From assembly GCF_005250615.1 (NCBI RefSeq), contig NZ_SULM01000013.1, positions 108,277 through 172,276 on the forward strand: a stretch of 64,000 nucleotides of DNA. Reading direction: 5' to 3'. The position numbers and the translations under genes were made by a program. The DNA comes from Pseudomonas rhizoryzae. GTDB taxonomy: Bacteria; Pseudomonadota; Gammaproteobacteria; Pseudomonadales; Pseudomonadaceae. How positions within the stretch are numbered: position 1 is the stretch's first letter; every line of letters begins with the position of its first letter. This document shows positions 47,357 through 58,711 of this stretch, in pieces. The notes under the pieces are model-generated. The model was given only the letters and a program-made list of their open reading frames with translations. It was not told the DNA's origin and searched no databases.

Positions 47357-47387
47357 GTAGGGTGGAAAACGGCGCAGCCTTTTCCAC
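47357..47387 (+). repeat. REP-like palindrome, family A
   Basis: GTAGGGTGGAAAAC, then GGCGCAGCC, then TTTTCCAC. The AAAA/TTTT arms pair. The same unit occurs at 58751-58776 and, on the other strand, at 58798-58829. Confidence 0.8.
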
Positions 47388-47417
47388 AGGGGGCATAGGT
47401 TGGAGTCATGTCGCAGC

Positions 47418-47456
47418 TGTCGGGCTTCGGCGATGGGGCCGCCTCAACCCAACCTA
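47418..47456 (-). repeat. REP-like palindrome, family B2
   Basis: On the minus strand it starts TAGGTTGGGTTGAGGCGGC and ends CATCGCCGAAGCCCGACA. It matches 58841-58880, with one stem pair changed on both sides (GGCG/CGCC here, GACG/CGTC there). Confidence 0.75.
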
Positions 47457-47465
47457 GGGAATTCT

Positions 47466-47496
47466 GTAGGTTGGGCTGAGCGCCGCGAAGCCCAGC
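47466..47496 (+). repeat. REP-like palindrome, family B1
   Basis: GTAGGTTGGGCTGAGCG followed by CCGCGAAGCCCAGC; arms GGGCT and AGCCC pair. It matches the minus-strand copy at 58901-58933. Confidence 0.8.
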
Positions 47497-47508
47497 AGGC
47501 AAGGCACC

Positions 47509-48327
47509 TCAGCTCCCCAGAATCCACCGATCGATGGCCACGGCCACGCCGTCCTCCTGGTTGCTGGCGGTCACCTGGTCGGCGGCTTCGCGGACGGCCA
47601 CCCCGGCCTGGCCCATGGCGATGGCCAGGCCCGCCTGGCGGAACATGGGCACGTCGTTGCTGCCGTCGCCGATGGCCGCCGTGCGCGCCACGGGTACGCC
47701 GGCGGCCTGGGCCAGTTCGATGAGGGCGTCGCCCTTGTTGGCCTTGGGGTGAGTGATGTCCAGGTAATAGAGCTGGGAGCGCAGCACCGTGGCGCCCTCC
47801 CCCAGCCGCTCGCCCAGCTCGCCCTCCAGGGCTTCGAGGCCCGCGTGATCGCTGCCGGCCGCGACGATCTTGTCGACCCGATCCAGGTAGGGTTCGAAGG
47901 ACTCCACCACAGTCGGCCCGTAGCCCAGTGCCCGCGTCTCGCGGGGGACGTAGGGGCCCTGTGGATCGCGCGTCAGCCAGAGGTCGTCGGCGAACAGCCA
48001 GACCTCGAAGGCCTCGCGTTCCAGGCGCTCCAGCACCTGGCGCGTGACGTCTTCGGCGAGGCGATGAGCGCGGATCAGGGTGCCGTCCGCCTGCACCAGA
48101 TTGCCGCCGTTGAACCCGGCCACCGGTTGCTGGATGCCCAGCCGCTGCACCAGCGGCAGCAGCGCCCGCGGCGGGCGGCTGCTGACCAGGGTGATGGCCT
48201 TGCCGGCCGCCTGCAGCCGCGCGACGGCGGCGATCACTGCTTCACTCAGACTCTTGTCGTCGCGGACCAGGGTACCGTCGATGTCCGATACCAGCAGGTC
48301 GATGGGGGTCAGGTCAGCGGATGCCAT
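47509..48327 (-). CDS. Cof-type HAD-IIB sugar-phosphate phosphatase
   Basis: A 272-residue HAD phosphatase with motif I VSDIDGTLVRDD, motif II LVSSRPPR, the conserved lysine in THPKANKGDAL and motif IV IGDGSNDVPMFRQAG, plus an IIB cap. Members dephosphorylate sugar phosphates such as erythrose-4-phosphate. Its start overlaps the end of zwf by 19 bases, so it belongs to the pentose-phosphate operon and occupies the place where 6-phosphogluconolactonase (pgl) might be expected. It has no resemblance to Pgl; its substrate is open. Confidence 0.92.
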   Translation of the reverse strand: MASADLTPIDLLVSDIDGTLVRDDKSLSEAVIAAVARLQAAGKAITLVSSRPPRALLPLVQRLGIQQPVAGFNGGNLVQADGTLIRAHRLAEDVTRQVLERLEREAFEVWLFADDLWLTRDPQGPYVPRETRALGYGPTVVESFEPYLDRVDKIVAAGSDHAGLEALEGELGERLGEGATVLRSQLYYLDITHPKANKGDALIELAQAAGVPVARTAAIGDGSNDVPMFRQAGLAIAMGQAGVAVREAADQVTASNQEDGVAVAIDRWILGS

Positions 48328-49865
48328 GAGTGGCCGTCCTTCTTCAGCAGTTCATCGGCGCCGGCAGGACCGGCACTCCCCGCGGCATAGCCTTCCACCT
48401 CGCCACCCTGTTTCCAGGCGTCGAGGAAGGGTTGCACCGCGCGCCAGCCATTCTCGATGTTGTCGGCGCGCTGGAACAGGGTCTGGTCGCCGATCAGGGA
48501 GTCATAGATCAGCGTTTCGTAACCCGTGGACGGCTGCATCTCGAAGAAATCCGAGTAGGCGAAGCCCATGCGGATGTTTTCCAGTTCCACCAGGGGCCCG
48601 GGGCGCTTGGCGTGGAAGTCGAACCACATACCTTCGTCGGGCTGGATCTGGATGATCAGGTAGTTGGGCCGCATGCGGTCGATCTTGGTGTCGCGGAACT
48701 GGGCATAGGGCGCGTGCTTGAAGCAGATGGCGATCTCGGTGTCCCGCGCGGTGAGCCGCTTGCCGGTGCGCAGGTAGAAGGGCACGCCAGCCCAGCGCCA
48801 GTTATCGACGAACAGCTTGAGCGCCACATAGGTCTCGGTCTGGCTTTCTGGATCGACCCGCTCTTCCTCGCGATAGCCCTTCACCGGTTTGCCGTTCAGG
48901 GTGCCGGCGGTGTATTGCCCGCGGACCGAATTTGCCAGGGCTTCTTCGGTGGTCTGGGGGCGGATGGCGCCGACCACCTTGGCCTTTTCGTCGCGCACCG
49001 AGGTGGCGTTGAAGGATGCCGGCGGCTCCATGGCGACCATGGCCAGTAGCTGGAACAGGTGGTTGGGCACCATGTCCCTCAGGGTGCCGGTCTTCTCGTA
49101 GAAGTCGCCGCGCGACTCCACGCCCACGGTCTCGGCCGCGGTGATCTGCACGTGGTCGATGTAGTGGTTGTTCCAGAAGGACTCGAACAGGGCGTTGGAG
49201 AACCGGCTGACCAGGATGTTCTGCACCGTCTCCTTGCCCAGGTAATGGTCGATCCGATAGATCTGCTTTTCATCCATGTTCGCCAACAGGCGCTGGTTGA
49301 GCGCCTGGGCGCTGGCTAGGTCGGCGCCGAAGGGTTTTTCCACCACCAGCCGGCGATAGGCGTCTTCGCGCTCTTCCAGCAGTCCGGCCTGACCCAGACG
49401 CTCGGCGACGTCGCCAAAGAAGCGCGCGGCGGTGGCGAGATAGAAGACGGCGTTATCGGTGTCGGCTTGGGCGATGCGCTCGCCGACCGCCTGGTAGGTG
49501 GCGTCTTCGAGGAAGTCGCCTTGCAGGTAGCGGATACGACCGCGCAGCCGACCCCAGAGATCGGCGTCCAGCGCCTCGTCGCGGGATTTGCCCTTGGCTT
49601 CGGCCTGGTCGCGGATGAAGGCTTCCAGCCGATCGGCGAAGCCTTCGTCGGTATTGGGGTTGTGGTCGACGCCGATGATCTGGGTACGGTCGTCGAGTAG
49701 CCCATCGCGCAGGAGGTTGTACAGCGAGGGGATCAGCAGCCGCTTGACCAGATCGCCGTTGGCACCGAACAGAAAGAGCGTAGCCGGCGGCGCGGTGGGA
49801 GCTTTCGTGCAGGAACGCCGCTCTTGAGCAGCGGTGTCGGGGGTGACGGCAGGAGACTCGGTCAT
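48309..49865 (-). CDS. zwf: Glucose-6-phosphate 1-dehydrogenase
   Basis: Zwf oxidises glucose-6-phosphate to 6-phosphogluconolactone, feeding the oxidative pentose-phosphate and Entner-Doudoroff routes. The 518-residue product has a 25-residue N-terminal extension, then FLFGANGDLVKRLL (coenzyme site, residues 34-39; the usual Ser of GASGDL is Asn here), the active-site RIDHYLGKETVQN at about 204-216, and EKPFG. It is the fourth gene of tkt, tal-pgi, gnd, zwf, HAD. Typical pseudomonads carry zwf beside pgl, eda and hexR, so this may be an additional copy. Confidence 0.95.
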   Translation of the reverse strand: MTESPAVTPDTAAQERRSCTKAPTAPPATLFLFGANGDLVKRLLIPSLYNLLRDGLLDDRTQIIGVDHNPNTDEGFADRLEAFIRDQAEAKGKSRDEALDADLWGRLRGRIRYLQGDFLEDATYQAVGERIAQADTDNAVFYLATAARFFGDVAERLGQAGLLEEREDAYRRLVVEKPFGADLASAQALNQRLLANMDEKQIYRIDHYLGKETVQNILVSRFSNALFESFWNNHYIDHVQITAAETVGVESRGDFYEKTGTLRDMVPNHLFQLLAMVAMEPPASFNATSVRDEKAKVVGAIRPQTTEEALANSVRGQYTAGTLNGKPVKGYREEERVDPESQTETYVALKLFVDNWRWAGVPFYLRTGKRLTARDTEIAICFKHAPYAQFRDTKIDRMRPNYLIIQIQPDEGMWFDFHAKRPGPLVELENIRMGFAYSDFFEMQPSTGYETLIYDSLIGDQTLFQRADNIENGWRAVQPFLDAWKQGGEVEGYAAGSAGPAGADELLKKDGHSWHPLT

Positions 49866-49947
49866 GACAGGGCCTTAGCCACGAGGGCGGCGAGTGCCGT
49901 CCCCCGGGCGCGGCCCGTGGCCGCTCCACAGGGGAACGGCCGGGGTT

Positions 49948-50925
49948 TTATTGCGGGATTTCGACGTGGCCGCCGAAGCCGAATCTCATGGCCGACAGCA
50001 GTTTGTCGGCATAGGTGGCTTGCTGGCGGGAGCGGAAACGCGCATAGAGGGCGGCGGACAGCACGTTGACCGGCACCGCTTCTTCGATGGCTGCTTCGAT
50101 GGTCCAGCGACCTTCGCCGCTGTCGGCCACCGAGCCGGAGAATTTCTCCAGGGCGACGTCACCAGCCAGCGCCTGGGCGGTCAGGTCCAGCAGCCAGGAG
50201 GACACCACGCTGCCACGGCGCCAGACTTCGGCGATGTCGGCCAGGTCCAGATCGAAGCGCTCGTCTTCCGGCAGCTTGTCGCTGTTCTTCATCTTGAGGA
50301 TGTCGAAGCCCTCGGCATAGGCCTGCATTAGGCCGTACTCGATGCCGTTGTGCACCATCTTGACGAAGTGCCCGGAGCCGGCCGGGCCGGTGAAGATGTA
50401 GCCGCGCTCGGCACGCTCGTCCGGGGCGTTGCGGCCCTTGGTGCGCTCGATGCTGCCGTAGCCGGGGGCCAGGGCCTCGAAGATGGGTTCCAGGCGCTCG
50501 ACGGCCTCGGACTTGCCACCGATCATCATGCAGTAGCCGCGCTCCAGGCCCCAGACGCCACCGGAGGTGCCGACGTCGACATAGTCGATGCCCTTCTCGG
50601 CCAGGCTCTTGGCGCGACGGATGTCGTCCTTGTAGTAGGTGTTGCCGCCATCGATGATGACGTCGCCGGGAGCCAGGCGGTCGGCCAGCTCGGCGATGGT
50701 CTGCTCGGTCGGCTCGCCAGCGGGCAGCATGACCCAGATGGCGCGGGGCTGCGCCAGGGCGGCGATGACGCCGTCCAGGCCGTCGGTGGCGATGGCGCCT
50801 TCCTTGCCGAGGCCGGCCACGGTTTCGGCACTGCGGTCGTAGACCGCGACTTCATGCCCATGCTTCATCAAACGCCGTGCGATGTTGCCGCCCATGCGGC
50901 CCAGTCCGATGATTCCCAATTGCAT
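49948..50925 (-). CDS. gnd: 6-phosphogluconate dehydrogenase, short form, probably NAD-dependent
   Basis: Gnd decarboxylates 6-phosphogluconate to ribulose-5-phosphate. The 325-residue product is the short (about 300-330 residue) type. It has [14 protein letters not shown] at 7-20, [35 protein letters not shown] (substrate site) and [18 protein letters not shown]. The residue at the end of the second strand is Asp30 (VYDRS), which usually selects NAD over NADP. It lies between zwf and tal-pgi in the operon. P. aeruginosa lacks this enzyme. Confidence 0.95.
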   Translation of the reverse strand: MQLGIIGLGRMGGNIARRLMKHGHEVAVYDRSAETVAGLGKEGAIATDGLDGVIAALAQPRAIWVMLPAGEPTEQTIAELADRLAPGDVIIDGGNTYYKDDIRRAKSLAEKGIDYVDVGTSGGVWGLERGYCMMIGGKSEAVERLEPIFEALAPGYGSIERTKGRNAPDERAERGYIFTGPAGSGHFVKMVHNGIEYGLMQAYAEGFDILKMKNSDKLPEDERFDLDLADIAEVWRRGSVVSSWLLDLTAQALAGDVALEKFSGSVADSGEGRWTIEAAIEEAVPVNVLSAALYARFRSRQQATYADKLLSAMRFGFGGHVEIPQ

Positions 50926-50943
50926 GCTGATGACTCCTTGAGG

Positions 50944-53763
50944 TCAGGCGACCGCCGCCTCGACCAGTTCGACGATTTGTTGCAGGCCAGCGTCTATGTC
51001 GCCGCCCTTGATATGCACACGCAGGTAGCGCCGTCCCCGTTCGGCCAGCACCTCGAGGTCGCCTTTGGCCTGGGCGGCCTCGACGACGCCAAAACTCAGG
51101 CTGCGCCCTGGAATCTCCAGGTCGTTCTGGGCATCGGCGGTAATCTGGATGAACACCCCCGAATTGGGGCCGCCCTTGTAGGCCTGCCCGGTGGAGTGCA
51201 GAAAACGCGGGCCGAAGCCACCGACGGTCGCTACGTGCTTGCTGTCGCGAATGCTATCACGCATGACGCTTAAGGCTTCCTGATGCAACGCATTGCGCTC
51301 GAGATAAGCCAGTACCGCCAGGTAGTCACCCGGCTGCAGGCGTGCCAGGTGCGCCTTGATGGCGGCCCGTGCGGTGTCCTGCCCTTGCAGGTCGGCATCG
51401 CCGAACAGGGCGAGATCGCCCTCCTCCAGCAGCGGCTGGTCACCGGCCAGGCGCCCTTCGCGCTCGTAGCCGTCGGTGAGGGCACGGGTCTTGACCTTGC
51501 TGGCCTCCACGTCGGGTTGATCGAAGGGATTGATGCCGATGACCGCGCCGGCCACCTCGGTAGCCACTTCCCAGCGGAAGAATTCCTGGCCGATCAGCTC
51601 GGCACGGGCCAGCCGGATGTCGACCACCGGGTGCCCCGCCGCGGCCAACGCCTGGAGCCGGGCCTCGCGCTCGGCGTCTTCCTCGCCGGCCAGCACCAGG
51701 CTGACGAACACCCGATCCGCGCCATAGACGTCCGGCTCGCCGAGCGGCTCTAAGTCCACCGGAATGATGCCCTTGCCCTGCTTGCCGGTGCTTTCGGCCA
51801 ACAGTTGCTCCAACCAGGCACCCAGGCTGGCGACGCCGGGCGAGGCGATCAGGGTCACCTTGTCGCGGCCGGCGCGTACCGCCTCGCCCAGCACCACGCC
51901 CAGGCGGATGCCCGGGTTGATGGCCGGTGGCGCACTGGGGCTGCAAGCCAGCACCATGGGCTGAGTGATCTGGAAGAAGTCGACCACGGAATGCCCGAGC
52001 AAGGCCAGCGGCACCATGCCGAACACCGACAGCACCGAATAACGGCCGCCGATATGGGGATCGCCCTGGAAGATGGCGCGATACCCTTGGGCGGTGGCGC
52101 TGGCTTCGAGCTTGGACCCCGGATCGGTGATGGCGACGAAGCGCCGCTGTACCTCGGCCTCACCCAGCGCCCGCGCCACGGCTTGATGGAAATAGGCGCG
52201 CAGGATTTCCGGCTCCAGCGTAGAACCGGACTTGCTGGACACCAGGAACAAGGTCTTGCTCAGGTCCAGTTGCTCTTCCAGCGCGCTGATCTGCGCGGGA
52301 TCGGTGGAATCCAGCACCTTGAGGGTGAGACCGCCGCTAGCGGTCCCCAGGGTATTGGCCAGCACCTCCGGCCCCAAGCTGGAGCCGCCCATGCCCAGCA
52401 GTACCACGGTATCCAGGCCTTCGCCGCGCACGGCCTCGGCCAGCGCCGTGAGCGCCGCGGGATCGGCCTGGCGGCCCTGGGCGGCGGCCAGCCAGCCCAC
52501 CCATTGGTCTTCGTCGCGCCCGGTCCACAGCGAGGCATCGCCCTGCCAGAGGCGGCGGGACCAGCCTTCACGGCGGGCCTCGTCGAGACGGGCGTCGACG
52601 GCCTGTTGCAGCGCTTCCGGCAGACGATAGTCGGCGCCATTCAGGCGCTCGCCCAAGATATCCAGACGCTTCTGCCCTACCGCACCCAGCAAGGCATCGG
52701 CGGCATCCTCGAATTGGCGGGCGCCATCCTTGACCAGTTGCTTGGCGACGCCATCCAGGTCCAGGCCATGCGTGGCAGTGGCCTCTATCACCCGTTGCGC
52801 CGCCTCGACGTCGGTGCCCAGCATGGGCGCCACGGTGCCGTGGTCGCGGAAGGCATCCATGGTCTTGGGTGGCATGGTGTTGACGGTATCCGGCCCGATC
52901 AGTTGATCGACGTAGAGGGTATCGGGATAGGCCGGGTCCTTGGAGCCGGTGGAGGCCCACAGGAGGCGCTGCGGCCGCGCGCCCTTGGCTTCCAGCACCT
53001 TCCAGCGCGGCGACTGGATCAGCCGCAGGTAGTCCTGGTAGGCCAGCTTGGCGTTGGCGATGGCGATCTTGCCGCGCAGCGCCGCCAACTCGCCGTCACT
53101 GCCCTTGCGCTCGTCGATGCGCTTGTCCAGCACGCCATCCACCCGGCTAATGAAGAAACTCGCCACGCTGGCCAGCCGGGAGATGTCCTGCCCCCGGTGC
53201 AGCCGCGCTTCTAGACCGGAGATATAGGCCTCAGCCACCGCCATATAGGCGTTGCGATCGAACAGCAGGGTCACGTTGACGTTGATCCTCTCTTCGATCA
53301 GCTTGCGGATCGCCACCGCCCCTTCGGGCGTGCCGGGCACCTTGACCATCAGGTTGGGCCGCGCCACCGCCTGCCAGAGACGACGGGCCTCCTCCAAGGT
53401 GGCGCGGGTATCCAGCGCCAGATAGGGCGAGACTTCCAGGCTCACGTAGCCATCGCGACCGTCGAGCCGGTCATAGACCGGGCGCAGGATGTCGGCGGCC
53501 TGCTGGATGTCTTCGATGGCCAGGTGCTCGTAGACGTCCACCGGCTCGGCATCGGCCTTTTCCAGGAAAGCCTCGAGGCTGGCATCGTAGTCGCTGCCGT
53601 GCCCCATGGCCTTCTCGAAGATCGACGGATTGGAGGTGACACCGGTCAGGCCGTCCCGCTCGATCAGCGTCTGCAGCTCCCCGTTGGCGAGAAACTCGCG
53701 GCTGACGAAGTCGAGCCAGACCGCCTGGCCTTGCTCCGTCAGCTGTTTGAGTGGATTGCTCAT
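50944..53763 (-). CDS. tal-pgi: Fused transaldolase/glucose-6-phosphate isomerase
   Basis: One polypeptide of 939 residues combines two sugar-phosphate enzymes. Residues 1 to about 370 are transaldolase: FVSREFLANGEL, GVTSNPSIFEKA and the Schiff-base lysine Lys141 in LMVKVPGTPEG. The rest is phosphoglucose isomerase: VVLLGMGGSSLGPEV (457-467) and LVSSKSGSTLEPEI (509-520), the paired SIS phosphosugar sites. Fusions of this kind are known from acetic acid bacteria and some methylotrophs. The ATG overlaps the tkt stop by four bases. Confidence 0.96.
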   Translation of the reverse strand: MSNPLKQLTEQGQAVWLDFVSREFLANGELQTLIERDGLTGVTSNPSIFEKAMGHGSDYDASLEAFLEKADAEPVDVYEHLAIEDIQQAADILRPVYDRLDGRDGYVSLEVSPYLALDTRATLEEARRLWQAVARPNLMVKVPGTPEGAVAIRKLIEERINVNVTLLFDRNAYMAVAEAYISGLEARLHRGQDISRLASVASFFISRVDGVLDKRIDERKGSDGELAALRGKIAIANAKLAYQDYLRLIQSPRWKVLEAKGARPQRLLWASTGSKDPAYPDTLYVDQLIGPDTVNTMPPKTMDAFRDHGTVAPMLGTDVEAAQRVIEATATHGLDLDGVAKQLVKDGARQFEDAADALLGAVGQKRLDILGERLNGADYRLPEALQQAVDARLDEARREGWSRRLWQGDASLWTGRDEDQWVGWLAAAQGRQADPAALTALAEAVRGEGLDTVVLLGMGGSSLGPEVLANTLGTASGGLTLKVLDSTDPAQISALEEQLDLSKTLFLVSSKSGSTLEPEILRAYFHQAVARALGEAEVQRRFVAITDPGSKLEASATAQGYRAIFQGDPHIGGRYSVLSVFGMVPLALLGHSVVDFFQITQPMVLACSPSAPPAINPGIRLGVVLGEAVRAGRDKVTLIASPGVASLGAWLEQLLAESTGKQGKGIIPVDLEPLGEPDVYGADRVFVSLVLAGEEDAEREARLQALAAAGHPVVDIRLARAELIGQEFFRWEVATEVAGAVIGINPFDQPDVEASKVKTRALTDGYEREGRLAGDQPLLEEGDLALFGDADLQGQDTARAAIKAHLARLQPGDYLAVLAYLERNALHQEALSVMRDSIRDSKHVATVGGFGPRFLHSTGQAYKGGPNSGVFIQITADAQNDLEIPGRSLSFGVVEAAQAKGDLEVLAERGRRYLRVHIKGGDIDAGLQQIVELVEAAVA

Positions 53764-55844
53764 TGGGCACTCCCGGAGCGTTGTGCCTGTTCCTTGGCCA
53801 GCTTGACCACGTTCTCCACGGTGTAGCCGTATTTGGCCTGCAGCTTGCCGATGGGGGCCGAGGCGCCGAAGGTGCTCATGGTCACCGAAGCGCCCTTGCG
53901 GCCGATGTAACGTTCCCAGCCCAGCGGGCCGGCCTGCTCGATGGCGACACGCCCCAGCACCTCGTCAGGCAGCACGGACTGCTTGTAGGCCTCGTCCTGC
54001 TCTTCGAACAGCTCCCAGCAGGGCATGGAGACGACCCGCGCCTTCACCCCTTCACCCTTGAGCTGCTCATAGGCCTGCATCGCCAGGCCCAGCTCGCTGC
54101 CGGTGGCCATGAGAATGACCTGGGGCTTGCCGCCTTCGGCGTCGGCGACCACATAGGCGCCCTGGGCGACGCCCTCGGCACTGGCGTACTTGCTGCGATC
54201 CAGGGTCGGCAGCGGCTGGCGCGACAGCACCATGCAGGAGGGTCGATTGGTCTGCTGCAGGGCGATCTTCCAGGCCTGCACCGCTTCGTTGGCATCGCCC
54301 GGACGCAGGGTCAGCAGACCCGGGGTAGCGCGTAGTTGGGCCAGGTGCTCGATGGGCTGGTGGGTAGGGCCGTCCTCGCCGACGCCAATGGAGTCGTGGG
54401 TGAAGACGAAGACCACCGGCAACTCCATGATCGACGCCAGCCGGATCGGCGGCTTCATGTAGTCGCTGAATACCAGGAAGGTGGCGGTGAAGCTGCGTAG
54501 GTAGCAGAGCGCCATGCCGTTGGCGATGGAGCCCATGGCGTGCTCGCGGATACCGAAGTGCATATTGCGCCCGGAGGACTCGCGGGCGGAGAAGCTGCCG
54601 GCGCCGTCGAACTTGAGGTTGGTCTTGGTGGATGGTGCCAGATCCGCAGCGCCCCCGATCAGCCAGGGGATGTGCTGGGCGAAGGCATTGAGCGCCTTGC
54701 CGCCGGATTCACGGGAGGCCACCCCCTTCGCATCGGGCTCGAAGCTGGGCAGTTGGGCATCCCAGCCATCCGGCATTTCGCCAGCGCGCATGCGCTGGAG
54801 TTCGTCCGCACGGGCGGGATCGTCCTGGCGCAGGCGGTCGAAGGCGCGATTCCAGTCTTCGTAGAGGCCGCTGGCACGCTCCAGCAGGGCGTCACGCAGG
54901 TGGTGGCGCGCTTCCTCGGGCACCAGGAAGTCGGCATCCTCGGGCCAGCCGTAGGCCTTCTTCGCCAGCTTGATCTCGTCCGCGCCCAGCGGCTCGCCGT
55001 GGGCGGCAGCGGTGTTCTGCTTGTTGGGCGCGCCATAGCCGATGAGGCTGTCGACCACGATCAGGGTCGGCTTGCCGGTATTGCCCTTGAAGCGATGCAG
55101 GGCGGCGGCCAAAGCCTCGGCATCATTGGCATCCTTGACGTGCAGGGTATGCCAGCCATAGCCGCGGAAGCGCTCGGCCACGTCTTCGCTGAAAGCAAGC
55201 TCGGTGTGGCCTTCGATGCTGATGGTGTTGTTGTCGTAGATCCAGCAGAGGTTATCCAGGCCCAGGTGACCGGCCACGGAAGCGGCCTCGCCGGAAACGC
55301 CCTCCATCATGTCGCCGTCGCCGCAGAGTACATAGACGTCATAGTCGAACAGGGTCACGCCCGGGCGGTTGAAGCGCGCCGCCAGCCACTTCTGCGCCAG
55401 CGCCATGCCGACGCTGTTGCCACAGCCTTGGCCCAGGGGACCGGTGGTGGTCTCGACCCCGGTGGTCATGCGGTATTCGGGATGGCCCGGGGTCTTGGAG
55501 TCCAGCTGACGGAATTGCTTGATGTCGTCGAGGCTGACCGCTTCCTTACCGGTGGCGGTACCGTGCTCGTCGATTTCCTTTACCCCCGCCAGGTGCAGCA
55601 GCGAATAGAGCAGCATGGAGGCGTGGCCGACCGAGAGCACGAAACGATCGCGGTTGGGCCAGTCCGGATGCTCGGGGTGGTAGCGCAGGAAGCGACTCCA
55701 CAGCGTATGACCGACCGGAGCCAGGGCCATCGGCGTACCGGGATGCCCGGAGTTGGCCTTCTGTACCGCGTCCATGGACAGGGTACGGATGGTATTGATG
55801 GTCAGTTGGTCGGCATTGGAACTGGAAGGTGCGGTGGAACCCAT
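53760..55844 (-). CDS. tkt: Transketolase
   Basis: A thiamine-diphosphate enzyme of the non-oxidative pentose-phosphate pathway. The start [14 protein letters not shown] gives 694 residues; a 57-codon extension upstream lacks family similarity. Motifs: [52 protein letters not shown] (ThDP/metal), and in the second domain [15 protein letters not shown] and [17 protein letters not shown]. It is the first gene of the five-gene operon. The 252 bases before it, up to fleR, must hold the promoter and contain a perfect 16-base palindrome. Confidence 0.97.
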   Translation of the reverse strand: MGSTAPSSSNADQLTINTIRTLSMDAVQKANSGHPGTPMALAPVGHTLWSRFLRYHPEHPDWPNRDRFVLSVGHASMLLYSLLHLAGVKEIDEHGTATGKEAVSLDDIKQFRQLDSKTPGHPEYRMTTGVETTTGPLGQGCGNSVGMALAQKWLAARFNRPGVTLFDYDVYVLCGDGDMMEGVSGEAASVAGHLGLDNLCWIYDNNTISIEGHTELAFSEDVAERFRGYGWHTLHVKDANDAEALAAALHRFKGNTGKPTLIVVDSLIGYGAPNKQNTAAAHGEPLGADEIKLAKKAYGWPEDADFLVPEEARHHLRDALLERASGLYEDWNRAFDRLRQDDPARADELQRMRAGEMPDGWDAQLPSFEPDAKGVASRESGGKALNAFAQHIPWLIGGAADLAPSTKTNLKFDGAGSFSARESSGRNMHFGIREHAMGSIANGMALCYLRSFTATFLVFSDYMKPPIRLASIMELPVVFVFTHDSIGVGEDGPTHQPIEHLAQLRATPGLLTLRPGDANEAVQAWKIALQQTNRPSCMVLSRQPLPTLDRSKYASAEGVAQGAYVVADAEGGKPQVILMATGSELGLAMQAYEQLKGEGVKARVVSMPCWELFEEQDEAYKQSVLPDEVLGRVAIEQAGPLGWERYIGRKGASVTMSTFGASAPIGKLQAKYGYTVENVVKLAKEQAQRSGSAQ

Positions 55845-56067
55845 GGCAAGCGTCCTCGTGCTGGCAGGCGCGCCACCCGCGACGAAAACGGTCCGACCGT
55901 CCTTGCAACCGTTGACACCGGGAGCAGCACCGAAAAGGTAAGCATCGCGCACTCGACGAGCCCTGCTCGTCACGGTAGAGGGGGCGGAATATCCTGCCGC
56001 GACCTCTTGCCGCACGCGCGAGTCCTTCTCTAGAACAATGCCGTGCCAGGTTGGTTCCGCAAGTTCT

Positions 56068-56083
56068 GTTAGTTGGCTAACAA
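56068..56083. repeat. Perfect 16-base palindrome between fleR and tkt
   Basis: TGTTAGTTGGCTAACA has arms TGTTAG and CTAACA with a TTGG centre. It lies 13 bases beyond the fleR stop and 224 bases upstream of tkt. It could be an operator or a hairpin. The AAAATTTTT next to it follows it on the plus strand only, so it is not a fleR terminator. Confidence 0.5.
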
Positions 56084-56096
56084 AATTTTTGCTGGT

Positions 56097-57469
<1,373 letters not shown>

Positions 57470-57473
<4 letters not shown>

Positions 57474-58669
57474 GCCGGGGTCTCCTCGGTCTTCAAGAGG
57501 GGCAGGATAAAGGTCACCAGGGTGCCGCGGCCCAACCGCGAGCGCACAGTCAGCTGGCCGCCGTGGGCCTTGGCCATCGCCAGGGCCACGGGCAGTCCGA
57601 GACCGGTGCCGGTGGTCTTGGTACTGAGGAAGGGCTCACCCAGGCGCTGCTGGACCGCCGGGGGGATACCCGGGCCCGTGTCGCTGATCGCCAGTCGCAG
57701 CTCGGCGGCGCGACGATAGAGATGCACCTTGAGCTGTCCCGGTCGACCGCTACCCGCCATCGCCTGCAGGGCGTTATGGATGAGGTTCAGCGCCGCGCCC
57801 ACCAGCATGTCGCGATTACAGGCGAGCAGACCGCTGCCGGCATCGTCCTGCCAACGGACCTGGCAGCCATCGAGATGAGGTGCTGCCGACTCGCGCAAGG
57901 CGGCGAACAGCGCGCTGGGCGTCAGCCGATCCGCCAACGGCAGTTCGCCGCGAGCGAACACCAGCATGTCGCGCACCTGATTTTCCAATTCGTGCAGCCG
58001 CTCCTTCAGGCGACTGGCGAAACGCTGCTGCTGCGCCACCGCCAGCCCGCCCTCCTCCAGATGACTGGCATAGAGCAAGGCCGCGGTCAGCGGCGTACGA
58101 ATCTGGTGAGCGAGCGAGGCCATGGTCCGGCCGAGCGCGGACAGTCGCTCATGCCGTGCCAGCTCGCCTTGCAGGTGACGGGTTTCAGTAAGGTCGTTGA
58201 GCAGCACCAGTTGGCCCGGTTCACCGTCGAGCGAGCGGGTGGCGATGGAGACACGCCGACCGTCGCGCAGCGACACCTCGTGGCCGTCATCATGCCGCGG
58301 GGCGAAGGCCCGGGCGATCACCGCGCGCCACAGCTCGCCCACCAGCGGTTCGCCTAGCAGCGCTACCGCCACCGGATTGGCGTCTCGTACGCGACCGCCG
58401 CCATCCACCACCACGATCCCGGCGGGCAGCACATCGAGCAGATTCTGCAGGCGGCTGGCCAGGCGCTCCTTTTCCGCCAGCTCCTGCAGACGCTGGGCGG
58501 ACACCCATTCCAGCTCGCCCTGCAGGGAATTCATCCGCGCTTCCAGCAGTTGGAAGGACTCGCTCAATTGACGCGACATCTGTCCCAGGGCTTCGCGGGC
58601 CTGCGCCGAGGCGGAAGCCTCCGCGACGGTCTCGGCAGGGACGGATGGAGAAAGGGCTTGCACAGGCAT
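57470..58669 (-). CDS. fleS: Sensor histidine kinase FleS
   Basis: FleS is the cytosolic kinase partner of FleR. The chosen start (MPVQALSPSV) gives 399 residues, close to P. aeruginosa FleS. Two upstream ATG codons give longer forms, but the sigma-54 promoter at 58712-58727 places the transcript start at about 58700, which would leave no leader for the ATG at 58699 and excludes the first. The protein has a coiled linker, a PAS domain (about 75-165), the phosphoacceptor His188 in LAHQIRTPLTAA, and an ATPase domain with NLIHNALQAM and DTGPGIPP. There are no membrane helices. Confidence 0.94.
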
Positions 58670-58711
58670 CGGCTCGGGCTCGCGACGGACAATTGACATT
58701 ATCCGGGCTGG

